Shown: positions 35,546-45,722 of the stretch, piece by piece
How positions within the stretch are numbered: the stretch's first letter is position 1
How the letters are laid out: the number at the start of each line of letters is the position of its first letter
Assembly (NCBI GenBank): GCA_027924585.1
Contig: BSBM01000436.1
Coordinates: 9,191,001 to 9,255,000, forward strand
Source: Larix kaempferi
Taxonomy: Eukaryota > Streptophyta > Pinopsida > Pinales > Pinaceae
DNA: 64,000 nucleotides
Direction: 5' to 3'
Program-made: the position numbers and the translations under genes
Notes under the pieces: model-generated
What the model saw: only the letters and a program-made list of their open reading frames with translations
Told to the model about the DNA's origin: nothing
Database searches by the model: none

Positions 35546-37064
35546 AACTATGAAGGACGAAGAATGGGATGTTCTTGACAGAAAGGCATTGGGGACAATA
35601 CGACTGTCCCTGGCTTCGTAGGTGGCTTTCACTATCTCAAAAGAAAAGACAACGGAGGGTTTGATGAGCGCATTAGGTAAGCTGTATGAAAAGCCCTTGG
35701 CCTCCAACACGATATTTCTAATTAAGCGTTTATTTAAGATGAATATGTCAGAAGGTGGTTCTGTTGCTGATCATTTAAATGAATTTAATACGGTTACAAA
35801 TCAACTAAGTTCTGTAAGTGTGAACTTTGATGATGAGGTTAGGGCTCTTCTAATCTTGTGTTCATTGCCAGCAAGCTGGAATAGCTTGGTCATGGCTATA
35901 AGTAACTCTGTCTTTGGTTCAAACACCATGAAATTTGATGATGTTATTGGCATTATTCTTAGCGAGAAAATGCGAAGAAAAAACACAGGTGAGACATCAG
36001 GTAATGCGTTGACCATGGAGATCAGGGGAAGACAAAGTGAGAGAGGAAAGAGACAAGGAAATCGCAACAAGTCTAAAAAGGGAAGATCCAAGTCTAGACT
36101 GGGAAAGATAGAGTGTTGGAACTATGGAAAGAAAGGACATCTGAAGAAGGTTTGTAGATCTCTAAAGAAGAAAGGAGATGGATAGCAGAAGACTAATCAG
36201 GAAGCAAATGTAGCAGGTGATGTGTTACAAGATGCTTTGATTCTTGCATTAGATAATACTAGTGATTACTGGGTAGTAGATTCAGGGGCTTCATGTCATG
36301 CTACACCCCATAGGAAATACTTTCATGATTATGTTCTAGGTGATTTTGGACATGTTTTATTGGGTGATGATGAGCCATGTAAAATTGTTGGAATGGGTAA
36401 GGTATGGATAAAATTTAAGAATGGAACTCAATGGCTGTTGAAAGATATAAGGCATATTCCTACTATGAAAAGAAATTTGATCTCAATAGGGCGGCTGGGA
36501 GATGGAGGTTATTTATCTATGTTTGGAGAAATGTGTTGGAAAATCACTAAAGGATCAATGGTGATAGAAAAAGGATACAAGATAGGTACGTTGTATTTAT
36601 GTCCTCGTAATAATGACCATTCTATCTCTTTAGCTTCCACAAGAACAAATACAACATTGTGGCATCATAGGCTTGGCCACATGAGTGAGAAGGGGATGCA
36701 AATTCTCCACTCAAGGAAGTTACTGCTAGATCTGAAGCAGGTAAGTTTGGAATTCTGTGAGAACTGTGTTTATGGAAAACATAAGAGAGTCAGATTTCTC
36801 AAGGTTGGGAAACAAAAGAAGAATGAAAAGTTAGAGCTTGTGCATACAGATGTATGGGTACCGGCTTAGGTACAATCTCTTGGTGGCTCTCATTATTATG
36901 TTACATTTATTGATGATGCAACTAGGAAAACTTGGGTTTATTGCATTAGACATAAATATGATGTGTTTGTTGCTTTTAAAAAGTGGAAAGATTTGGTTGA
37001 GAATGAGACAGGAAAAAGGTTGAAGTGTCTCAGATCTGATAATGGAGGTGAGTACTACAGCAAG
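35546..37064 (+). pseudogene. Copia element 2, left half: gag, protease, integrase start
   Basis: A close relative of copia element 1 (about 93 percent by eye). The 5' end of gag is missing at the copia I insertion point. Gag carries MNMSEGGSVADHLNEFN; the zinc knuckle (CWNYGKKGHLKKVC) has its second Cys replaced by Tyr. After a TAG near 36183 the protease motif DSGASCHAT is intact (near 36280). The integrase zinc residues (LWHHRLGHMSEKG, CENCVYGKH), HTDVW and SDNGGEYYSK are present, with a TAG just after HTDVWVPA. The frame is interrupted at 37064 by LTR B and resumes exactly at 52552 after the target duplication. Confidence 0.93.
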
Positions 37065-37760
37065 TGTTGGCTTGGTTTTGCAACCAAGCTTGAGTGCTAT
37101 GGGCACCTATCAACAAGTGATAGCAGTTTCAATATTGAAAGCAAAAAAAATTACAAATCTGAATCTAAAACTAAACTAAACTAGCATGTGCATATAACAA
37201 ATAAAATTTTCTAAAAATGATTCAAGAACAAGAAATAAAAAGAATGGGTATTGTATTAAGATACCTCAAATGGTGAGGATTTGTGTTGAGCAACTTCCAA
37301 GGTGAGTAGCTCCAAGCTCCAAAGGTCTCTTCTCCAAGATAGCTACAATGGTCAAAAGCTCACGAGAGATTTTGACAGCATGAGGATAGGATGATGGATG
37401 GATCGAAAGTGAGGAGCCCCTACCACCTTTTTATAGTTTTTGGTGGTGGGGAATACCATTATGGTTTTGAGGAAACCATTGGTATTGACCAACATGGTTT
37501 AGGTACCTTTTTCCTCCTTTTTCCTTTTTTGAATATTTTTAATATTTTATTCCCTTTTTAATATTTTTGGGAATTCTGGACCCTTTTTGAGGGTTTTTTA
37601 TGCTTTTTTAGAAAAAATATTTATTTTCAGTGGAAAAAGGGGTGTATTAAGGTCTTTTGGTGACCTTTTGGTGGCTTTAGAGGCTCAAATGGTGAAAAAG
37701 TGGACAAATGGGTCATGTGAATAAGGAAATGAGCTAGTGAGCACTTTTTGGGTGTTAACA
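37065..37760 (-). mobile_element. 3' LTR of element B
   Basis: From TGTTGGCTTGG to GGGTGTTAACA on the + strand (TGTTAACACCC to CCAAGCCAACA on its own). TATA box CTATAAAAAG (minus) at 37427-37436. Substitutions and small indels against the other copy number about fifteen. Confidence 0.95.
37427..37436 (-). promoter_or_regulatory. TATA box in LTR B
   Basis: CTATAAAAAG on the minus strand; an identical copy in the other LTR at 52212-52221 would drive the element's transcript. Confidence 0.65.
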
Positions 37761-37775
37761 GATTGCCCCCTAATG
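37761..37775 (-). other. Polypurine tract of element B
   Basis: CATTAGGGGGCAATC on the minus strand next to the 3' LTR. The preceding CCTCACAC is shared with elements A and D. Confidence 0.85.
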
Positions 37776-38984
37776 TGTGAGGGCAGGAGCTCATCGTATG
37801 GCCGATAGACATCATAGTTCTTTTGTCGATTTTTTGGGATTTCGGGAAGAGAAGAGACCGATTGGAGACTGGATCCACGGCCCTTGGAAGCTGCAAAATA
37901 AACAATATTACATGGCCTCAATATGAATGAGGAATAATCTCTGATAATGGACGAGGTGAGCATACCCATGCTCGTATCAATACATATACATAACAATTAG
38001 TCCCAAGAAGGGGGACCTAAAAAATACATAAAAAATCTTCTGGTACGTCATAATGGTCCAGAGGGGACATTATTTTGGGATGTACTCATGATCATAACAT
38101 GACTGATCTCAATAAATGATAAACTAGAATAACTGATGAACTGCTGAAACTGAAGGTGTCCAACATCTGTAGGGACTCAAAGACTGTGAGTCATCTCCGC
38201 GAAGTATATGTAACTGTATACTCGAGGGAGTATAAAACTGGGGTACATCTGAATACTGTTGCCATGCGCAACCCGGATATCTATAGGAAAAATGTAACTG
38301 GTTGTTTCCATAGGTAGACTCTCAAATGTGGAAGAGTTAGGTGGTATCCGGGGTCTTCAACAAAAAACTGAAAGGATCAATACCCTGTGCGAGTCTCAAC
38401 GATGCGATCAAGGTGTTGAAGTCGAGCATGTGAGAAACAACCATTTGGAGAGGCACTGAGGACTCTTCTCGAAATGATTCGTAGGCACTCATCATAAATG
38501 GTGATGAGTCCAAGACATAGGGACCTCTAGGTCTATCCTCTGGAATAAATTTGGTTGTCGTCGACAGAGGGAGACCAGCAACTAACAAGGAAATGATGTT
38601 TCCTTGATAGGAGCACGAGGTGTAGAACTGAAGTGTGGTAGTACTGATGGTAGGACTGACATACTTGTGGGGATGGGAAGTAACTGGAGTCATAGAGTGG
38701 GCATACTCAAACTTCCTTTGTTCAGAGTATGATGACATGGTTGACCTGTCAGTGTAGGGAACTGACTTGTAGGTGTGGGGATCATTGCTTTTAGGGACTG
38801 AAGGGTATGTATTAACTCTGGGGGGTCAAGTTGATGGGTGCTATCGAGGGATTCTCAGGGTGACATACTGCAGAATACTCTGAACAAAGGCGACCAAAAT
38901 GGGGAAGCTGCCATATGGGTAGACGTGATCTGTTCTGGTGCCGAGAAGCACCATTGGGTCCTTCTTCGTAGTTTTAATGAGCTC
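37776..38984. other. 3' noncoding region of element B, LTR-proximal part
   Basis: No supported coding sequence; short ORFs on both strands do not resemble anything. One clear hairpin, GAGCAT-ACCC-ATGCTC, lies at about 37957-37972 and has a counterpart (GGGCAT-TCCC-ATGCTC) at about 63536-63551 in element D. The block around 38411-38440 ('gtgttgaagtcgagcatg') recurs in D near 63822. Confidence 0.6.
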
Positions 38985-39520
38985 CAAGAAGGGATAAAAG
39001 TGTGCTCTGAAATGGTACTGTCCTGTGGATTTTAAAAGCCCAGGACTGTTCGTGCTCATGTGTGCTTTCATTTTTAAGGAGTCTGAAAATGATAAGAAGA
39101 CTCTGCAGTGGTTGTGAGTACCGTCCTGTGGATTTTTATGAGCCCAGGATGGTGATTGCTCATGGTTGCTTTCATGTTTAGAGAGTCTGAAAGTGGTAAG
39201 TGGACTCCATTGGTGTTCTTTTTCGTAAGTTAGTCTCCAAGGCCCAAAAAAGCATAAAATTATGCGAATGGAGAACTCTTCTAGCCGATGTGACTAGAGT
39301 ATGCCTTTTTCATAATTAGTCTACAAGGTCCGGAAAAGGGGTAAACTTATACCAGGTAGATGCCCTTTCAGATACGTTTAGTGAGCATGAAAGGAAGCAA
39401 GGTTGCTCGATGATATTTTCATTGTTTTAGGAGTCAGAAAAGAGCTTAACAGAAACTCCCTAAGTGCCTTTTTCGTAAAAGGGATTGCTCGGCCTGAAAA
39501 AGAGGTAAAACTATACCGAA
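38985..39520. repeat. Hairpin array in element B, related to that of element A
   Basis: Stem pairs: TCATTTT 39068-39074 with AAAATGA 39086-39092; CTTTC 39169-39173 with GAAAG 39189-39193; ACTCT and AGAGT around 39275-39300 with nested CTAG/CTAG; CCTTTTTC 39304-39311 with GGAAAAGG 39332-39339; CCTTTCA 39364-39370 with TGAAAGG 39388-39394. Loops commonly carry TTTA-GGAGTCTG, the reverse complement of the loop core in A. The stretch 39270-39315 matches 240-290 in reverse complement. Confidence 0.8.
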
Positions 39521-39534
39521 CAAAAAGGGATTGA

Positions 39535-40130
39535 TGAGAGTGAGAAAAGGTCTCAAGCACCATCATGAGTGCAGAAAACTGGATCCGGTGACATAAAGAT
39601 TGTCAAAAAGGGGCCACGGTCAATGTGGCACACAAACCGAGGCAATGAGAGGGCATGGGAAAAATGCCTGAAAAATCTGGGCGTGAGAGCGAGAAATGAT
39701 CTCAAGCATTATGACGAGTGCGGAAAACTGAATCCGATGATATAAGACTCGTCAAAAATGGACGACGACCGATGTGGCACGCAAACTGAGGTGATGAGAG
39801 GGCATGGGAAAAAGGCCCAAAAACTCTGGGCGTGAGAGCGAGAAATGATCTCAAGCATCATCACGAGCGTAGAAAACTGAATCCGGTGATATAAGACTTG
39901 TAAAAAATGGACGACGACCGATGTGGCACGCAAATCGAGGTGACGAGGGGGCATGGGAAAAATGCCTGGAAAATCTGGGCGTGAGAGTGAGAAATGATCT
40001 CAAGCATCATCACGAGCGCGAAAAACTGAATCTGGCGATATAAGACTTGTCCAAAATGGATGACGGCCAATGTGGCACGCAAACCGAGGCAATGAAGGTG
40101 TGAAAAAATTGTCAAAAAATGGACCTGGTG
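39535..40130. repeat. Four tandem units of 148-149 bp in element B
   Basis: The block 'gtgagagcgagaaatgatct' begins units at about 39535, 39683, 39832 and 39981. Each unit contains 'gaaaactgaatccggtgata', 'gatgtggcacgcaaa' and 'ggcatgggaaaaa'. The first and last are most diverged. The array ends shortly before the TATA box of the opposite-strand gene and could form part of its upstream region. Confidence 0.9.
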
Positions 40131-40243
40131 AAAACAGGAAAAGGAAAGAACTATCATGAAGTTCTCGCTGTGCTGATTCCAATGGTTTGAGGAATGGATG
40201 TCATATGACACCGGAATGGTTGTTTGAAAAATGGTGGAATTTC

Positions 40244-40251
40244 TATAAATA
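40244..40251 (+). promoter_or_regulatory. TATA box of the opposite-strand gene in element B
   Basis: TATAAATA followed by GGG, about 150 bp upstream of the first ATG at 40397 and at a sensible distance from a plausible start near 40275. It points against the direction of the host element, so the gene appears to have its own promoter. Consensus strength and position only; no expression evidence. Confidence 0.55.
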
Positions 40252-40396
40252 GGGCATGTGGCCCATATGATGTGTATTTGTCACGTGTGAGTTTGGTAGA
40301 GCAATCAGAGCTCTTTCTTGATTTCCGGGAGACTTGACCATTGGTTTTCGATTCCGCGAGTTCTAGGTAACCCTATTTTCCTTAGCCTTTTCAATT

Positions 40397-42170
40397 ATGT
40401 CTTTTTTGGTTAGTGGCGGGCCCCCGAAGGCCGCGAAATTCCATGTTGGCCTTCCAACGTGGAATATCGCGGGTTTCGGGTCTTTTTCCGCGATGGACAT
40501 CGCGGGTTTGAGGTTGACAGTCGCGATGTTCATCGCGACTGTCGGGTTGAAAGTCACGATGTTCATCGTGAGTATGGGGGAGACAGTCGCGATGTTCATC
40601 ACGACTGTCTGGCCAGTACTCGCGATGTTCATCGCAGGTTCTTTTATGGAAGCTGCGATGATCATCGCGGCTTTTGATGGAAAAGCCGCAATGGTATTTT
40701 TGAAAAAAAAAATTTTGGTGCTAAAAATTTCTTTGTTTTTTGGCAGTATACTGAGGAGACCATTGGTGTCATGGCAAGAGCGAGAAATGGAGGAGGATTT
40801 GATGGTTCGGATTCAGACTAATCAGGGGGTGCGGCAGGCTCTGGCGGTGAGTGGACTCCTGAAGTCCACTCAGATTCCACCAATGCGTTCAGTAGGACCG
40901 CTACTGAACAAATTGGTGAGTTGGTGGGTTTGTGCAGAGGGTGCCTTTATTGTTGGGGGTGAGAGGTTGGAGATCACCCTTACTGATGTATATTTTCTTA
41001 CCGGGTTACCTCGCTTAGGGGAGGTGGGGGATCTTCTGCCGAGGATCCCGGCAGGTGTTGACATGGAGGATCTCCTGGAGACCTTCTATGTTCCTGGGGC
41101 GATTGTGCAGAACAGTGCTCTGAGTCTGAGATCATTGTGGGAGTGGGACATGCGGGTTATCGGGGCTTGTGTTCTGCGGGTGTTGGGTGCCGTGGCGCCA
41201 CATCGTTTTTCGGGGGGACAAACGATGATGGTGGATTCTATGCTGAGGGGGACCTACTATGCATGGGGTCAGATGTTTTTGGTTGGTGTTCGGAGAGATC
41301 TGGACAAGGTCAGTCGGGAGGGGGGAGAGTTCTGCTATGCCTCCTTTTTGTGTTGTTTTTTCTTCGAGTGAGTACCAACTTTGCGACCACGGGTGCCGAT
41401 TCAGGATGGTTTGGTGAGCGAGCAGCGCATGGTGCGGTGGGGGCAGATGATGCCTCGCGGTGGTGGTGGTATCTGCGGTTTCTTTTCACAGGAGATGTAT
41501 GAGCAGTGGGAGCAGATCCCCCTGTTGATTGAGGACTATCCATATGTTGGTATGGATTATCGAGGAGATCTGGAGATGCCTCAAGCCCAGGGACAGGCCT
41601 GGGGTTTAGATGGTATGTTTTGTGTTTTGTTCTCTACTATATCATTTTTTAGATGTGTTTGTTATGACTAGAGTTAGATATTTATATGATGGTTGCTTGT
41701 GTGATTGTGCAGATGCTGGTCCTGTACCACCCACCGACTATGTGGCTCGTAGGGGACGGGCGATGGTGGTTGCTCCACCTCCTGCAGCGGTACCGCCTCC
41801 GCATGGTCGAGGATTTGGGGCTCGCGGTCGAGGAGCTGGTCCTCGAGATGATGCTTTGGAGGGTTTCAGAGAGACACTTGACATGATCCTAGCCGGATTT
41901 CCAGAGGATGGGTGGAGAGATTTGGATCGAGACATCATCGAGCGTTGCTTCGATGCACCGCGTGAGTGGCGCTCGATCCTGCTGAGGGCAGTGTTGTTGG
42001 CGGCCGAGTGGAGGGATGGTGGTCGGGATGATCCGGCAGGGCCGACGGAGAGGAGGATTCGTTTACGAGATGATCCAGCGGGGCCGTCAGAGAGGAGAGT
42101 TCAGGCTCGGCATGATCCGGTGGGGCCAGCGGAGGAGGAACCAGAGGAGCCTAGGGACCGTGATGATTAG
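40397..42170 (+). CDS. Plant-mobile-domain-like gene carried antisense in element B
   Basis: Exon 1 (40397-41371, 324 codons as an open frame) has an N-terminal 100 residues made of 11-residue repeats (VAMFIATVGLK type) from the hairpin array, so M131 at 40787 may be the true start. Residues about 170-205 (LVSWWVCAEGAFIVGGERLE, then ITLTDVYFLTGLP) and 287-305 (TYYAWGQMFLVGVRRDLDKV) match the pattern of the plant mobile domain (MAIL1/aminotransferase-like). A later frame (41381-41612) is joined by a GT-AG intron, 41613-41712, to a final exon (41713-42170) rich in Arg, Asp and Pro (RDDPAGPTERR repeats), ending TAG. How exon 1 joins the second frame near 41310-41380 is unresolved. Biochemical function is unknown. 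Confidence 0.6.
40431..40673. repeat. Palindrome array, 33-bp period, in element B
   Basis: Near-perfect 42-bp hairpin at 40431-40472 (arms of 19 bp, loop CCTT). Then CCGCGATG-GA-CATCGCGG at 40488-40505; CAGTCGCGATG-TT-CATCGCGACTG at 40518-40541 (perfect); TCACGATG-TT-CATCGTGA at 40554-40571 (perfect, stem changed at one pair on both sides); a 14-bp arm pair with one mismatch at 40581-40610; GCGATG-TT-CATCGC near 40622-40635; AAGCTGCGATGA with TCATCGCGGCTT at 40650-40673. Repeat period is about 33 bp. It lies in the 5' part of the opposite-strand gene. Confidence 0.92.
41613..41712 (+). other. Predicted intron of the plant-mobile-domain-like gene
   Basis: GTATGTTTTG at the left and a T-rich stretch with TTGTGCAG at the right, 100 bp. 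Removing it joins two open frames in phase (GAT G / AT GCT), and both frames otherwise run into stops. Prediction from splice-site consensus only. Confidence 0.55.
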
Positions 42171-42325
42171 ATGATATTGTATCTTCCCCCAAATGCTGAT
42201 GAGCATATGGGGAAGCACTTTTTTGTACGGCTGATGTATTTTTGTATATTGGGTGCTGAGGGCACCTATGACATGTTTTGACTATATTATGATATATATA
42301 TATATATGATGTTGGTATATAGTCG

Positions 42326-42545
42326 TGTATGCACATGGATGCATTCATTGTCTTTTTGTTCGCCCGTGGAGGCATGTTTGATTTTCTGTATGCCCGTGGA
42401 GGCACATTATACACGTGGATGCAACATTTTGATTTTTTGTATATGCCCGTGGAGGCACGTGTTATGCATGTGGATGCTTTTTTGTCATATTTATATATGC
42501 CCGTGGAGGCACATGTTATGCACGTGGATGCATTTTTGTTTATGA
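42326..42545. repeat. Hairpin array with constant loop CGTGGA (element B)
   Basis: Two alternating stems flank the same loop: ATGCA-CATGGA-TGCAT 42329-42344; TGCC-CGTGGA-GGCA 42391-42404; the same at 42444-42457; GCA-TGTGGA-TGC 42466-42477; TGCC-CGTGGA-GGCA 42498-42511; ATGCA-CGTGGA-TGCAT 42518-42533. The array fills the gap between the convergent ends of the opposite-strand gene (42170) and the second RNase H (42564). Confidence 0.85.
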
Positions 42546-42563
42546 TATGATTTGATTGGTGTG

Positions 42564-42971
42564 CTAGTCAAGAATGTTGTTGGCCATATGGTCTGCTACA
42601 CTATTGAGATTTCTTGGGACATGTGTAAATGAAATGGATTCAAATTGTCGAACCATTTGTTTAGTGCGCAAGAATTTTCTGAAAAGACAGGGATCGCGTA
42701 CCTGGTAATCATTGTTGAGCAGGGAAACAAGGAGTTGTGAGTCTAGGAAAACGTTAAGGTGACGTATGCTCATTTGGAGAGCTGCGGCCAGGAGACCGGT
42801 CACGGCATCGTATTCAGCTTGGTTGTTGGTGGCAGCACCTAAACACACTCCGTCGATGTGGATCAACTCATGTGAAGGGGAGTATATTACCCAAGCTGCT
42901 GAGGCCAGATTGGGGGACCAATGGATTGCACCATCAGCGAAACCGACGTAGCAGAGTGGAACAGGATCCAT
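42564..42971 (-). CDS. Second RNase H (type I, plant/archaeal-like) downstream of integrase in element B
   Basis: Intact frame of 135 codons. All four catalytic acids of type I RNase H can be placed: D13 in GFADGA, E53 in NNQAEYDAV, D77 in LNVFLDSQ and D127 in SVADHMAN. Length fits a free-standing RNase H domain. It is separate from the RNase H that follows RT in the same element, which recalls the extra RNase H known in plant Tat-branch elements. The bases before its ATG read TTTTCTCTGCTTGACCACAG, a good splice-acceptor shape, so it may be made from a spliced RNA. Expected role is RNA removal during reverse transcription. Confidence 0.85.
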   Translation of the reverse strand: MDPVPLCYVGFADGAIHWSPNLASAAWVIYSPSHELIHIDGVCLGAATNNQAEYDAVTGLLAAALQMSIRHLNVFLDSQLLVSLLNNDYQVRDPCLFRKFLRTKQMVRQFESISFTHVPRNLNSVADHMANNILD

Positions 42972-43073
42972 CTGTGGTCAAGCAGAGAAAATAAATATTT
43001 TAGGTTTTTTGAATTTTTTGTGAAAAACAAAATAATACTGTACAATAATGGACGGTGGTGTCTATTAGATTTA

Positions 43074-44216
43074 CTATGGGTAAAATCGCTTGAGGTACAA
43101 CCCGTTGCGTGGGTTGCGGAGGGGGTTGCCTTCTAAATCGATCATAATGTATGCCCCCTGTCCGAGGCAAGTGTGTATAATATATGGGCCCTGCCACATG
43201 GACACAAACTTTCCTTTTCCGGTTTTGTCATGAGCCTGATCGTAGGCGAGGACAAGGTCCCCTTCAGAAAAATTTCTTGGGTGGACATGTTTATCATAAC
43301 TCAGTTTGGATCGGTTCTTGGTTGCTTCCATGGTTTGAAGGGCTGTGCGCCGATCTTCATTGGCTTGCTCGAGGAGTAATAAGCGTTGCTCGATTGGGGA
43401 AGTGTCCGGTAGGAGTTCAACGGCCATATGTAGGGTTGGAATCTGGAACTCAATGGGGAGGATGGATTCGACACCGTGAAGTAAGTGGAAAGGGGTAAAA
43501 CCGGTGGCGGTTTTGGTGGACGTGCGGTATGCCCATGGTGCCGGGAAGAGCATGTGGTGCCAATTTGACTTGTGTTTGTCTACAGTGCACTGGAGGATGG
43601 TTTTCAAAATTTTGTTGATCGCTTCGACTTGGCTGTTTCCTTGGGGGTAGTAAGCAGAGGAGAAATGGTGTTCAAATTTCATTAAGGTTGATAGTTCTCT
43701 CCAGACGGTGTCTTCGAAGTGAGAGCCGTGGTCTGAGACGAGTTGCTTTGGCACTCCAAAATGAGCGATAACATGGTTGAGAAAAAACTGTGCTGCGGTG
43801 TCGGCCTTGCAATTGTAAGTTGGCATGGCCTCTGCCCACTTGGTGAAATAATCTACAGCCACAATAATGTGTTTGTCATCGCCGGCTGACGTGGGATTGC
43901 AATCGAGGAAGTCGATGGCCCATTTGCAGAATGGTCCGGCAGTGACGACTGGATGAAGGGGGGCGAGTGGGGTTCTTGCTTTGGGGGAAAAAAGTTGGCA
44001 GTTTTGACAATGCTTGACTGCGGTGATGCAATCAGTAAATAAGGAAGGCCAAAAGTAACCTACACAGATGATCTTTTGGGCAGTGGCCATGCTGGAGAAG
44101 TGGCCTCCGCAGGCACCTCTATGGCAATCATTAAGGACTTGTTCTGCCTCGCTATGAGATAGGCAGTGTCGTAAGATGGTATCGACGCCGCATCGATAAA
44201 GTACATCGCCTAACAA
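43074..44216 (-). CDS. Integrase of element B
   Basis: Open frame of 380 codons. The zinc-binding HHCC is visible (H32, H39, C70, C73; CHRGACGGHF and KHCQNCQ). The catalytic triad is complete: D102 in WAIDFLDCNP, D162 in VSDHGSHF and E198 in NSQVEAINK. The C-terminal part contains KFVSMWQGPYIIHTC, a GPY/F-type module, and ends LKRFYP. It shares frame with RT upstream, separated by one TGA near 44275 and a short linker, so it is the end of one pol polyprotein. It inserts the DNA copy into host DNA. Confidence 0.93.
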   Translation of the reverse strand: MLGDVLYRCGVDTILRHCLSHSEAEQVLNDCHRGACGGHFSSMATAQKIICVGYFWPSLFTDCITAVKHCQNCQLFSPKARTPLAPLHPVVTAGPFCKWAIDFLDCNPTSAGDDKHIIVAVDYFTKWAEAMPTYNCKADTAAQFFLNHVIAHFGVPKQLVSDHGSHFEDTVWRELSTLMKFEHHFSSAYYPQGNSQVEAINKILKTILQCTVDKHKSNWHHMLFPAPWAYRTSTKTATGFTPFHLLHGVESILPIEFQIPTLHMAVELLPDTSPIEQRLLLLEQANEDRRTALQTMEATKNRSKLSYDKHVHPRNFSEGDLVLAYDQAHDKTGKGKFVSMWQGPYIIHTCLGQGAYIMIDLEGNPLRNPRNGLYLKRFYP

Positions 44217-44273
44217 GAGGTATCGGGGGGCGTGGTGTCGTATACGACGGCGTCCGTCACGATCGATGTGGGG

Positions 44274-45722
44274 TCAAAATTTTTGTGTGCGGAGGTAGAT
44301 TAAGATGTCGCCATACCATGGGTCGTTAGACAAAATGATGAAAATGTGATCGTCAATGAGATCTGTTTGGATAGCGGGTGATGACGAAGAGGATGGGAGA
44401 TCTGTGATGAGTTGAGATAGTGCTAGGGCCTTGGTGCTCTTTGGGGTCTTGAAAGTAAGGTCATACTCTTGTAGGATAATCACCCATTTAGCTACACGGC
44501 CTTGAAGAAGGCGACGCGTCAAGAGGTAAACCATAGGATTGGAATTAGCTACGACTGTGGTGTGGCTTAGGAGAATATAATGTCGCAGCTTTTGTACTGA
44601 AAAAATGATGGCGAGGGCCATCTTTTCTTCATGTGGGTAGCGGAGGGGTGGGCCAGACAAGGTCTGGCTCACATAGTAGATGACATGCTCTTGACGAGCA
44701 GTATCTTCTTGTACAAGAACTCCAGATACAGCATGTTCGGATGCTGAAACATAGAGGGTGAAATCTTTTGTGAAATCTGGAGGAGAAATCAACGGGGTGT
44801 TTGTGAGTGCTTTCTTTAAGTCGGTGAAAGCTGTCTCTGCTTGTTGGTCTAATGTGAAATGGGTATGCAGGCGTAGTAGTCGTAGGAAACCGTGGACCGT
44901 TGTGGCATAGTCAGGGACAAAGTGGCGGAGGAAGTTGGACCTCCCTTGTAGGCTTTGCAGTTGTCTTAATGTGTGGCGTGATGGTAACTCTAGAATTGCT
45001 TTGACTTTTAAGGGGTCTACAGTGATGCCTTTTTCTAAGATAACAAATCCCAGCAGGCGACCTGATGTAATGCAAAAGACACACTTGAGAGGGTTCAAGC
45101 GGATGTTTTATTTTCGACAACGCATGAAAACTTGTCGAAGGTCGTCTAAATGGTCGGATCGCTTCTTGGATCGAGCGGTGAGGTCATCCAGATAAACTTT
45201 TATGATCTTGTGGAGATTGTGGAAGTAATAAGTCATGGCACGTTGGAAGGTGGCTCCAGCATTCTTGAGGCCAAAAGGCATGACGCGATAGGCGAAGGTG
45301 CCCCATGGGGTGGTGAAAGCTATCTTATATTGATCTTCTTTATGGATTTTTATTTGGTTGTATCCGGAGAAACCATCCATAAAAGAAAGGACCTCATGTC
45401 CCACACATTCGTCGATTAGTTGGTCAATGAAAGGTGTGGGGAAGTTGTCTTTGGGGCACGCGAGGTTAAGGTCTCGAAAATCAGTACAAACGTGTATGGT
45501 GACCACTTTTTTGTTTATTGGTACTGGGTTCGAAACCCAGGTGGTGTAGGCAATAGGATATATGAATCCTGCTTTTTGGAGTTTTTCAATCTCAGCTTTA
45601 ACAACTGGGAGCTTGGACGGGTGAATGGGCCATTTTTTTTGTCGGATAGGAGCCACATTCGGCCAAGTGTCGATGTGATGTTCCACAATTTTGGGATCGA
45701 GGCCAGGCATCTCGGTGTAAGA
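44274..45722 (-). pseudogene. Reverse transcriptase and first RNase H of element B
   Basis: RT motifs: CTDFRDLNLACPKDNF, SFMDGFSGYNQIKI (catalytic Asp), MPFGLKNAGATFQRAM and KVYLDDL with both catalytic aspartates. A TAA interrupts after FMRCRK at about 45106. RNase H follows (FTLYVSASEHAVSGVLVQED; the first catalytic Asp reads Ser, which may inactivate this domain) with YPHEEKMALAI. At the N-terminal border a TAG at about 45722 stands where the DVFAW tryptophan is expected. Frame is otherwise continuous from the knuckle-bearing linker through integrase. Confidence 0.88.
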
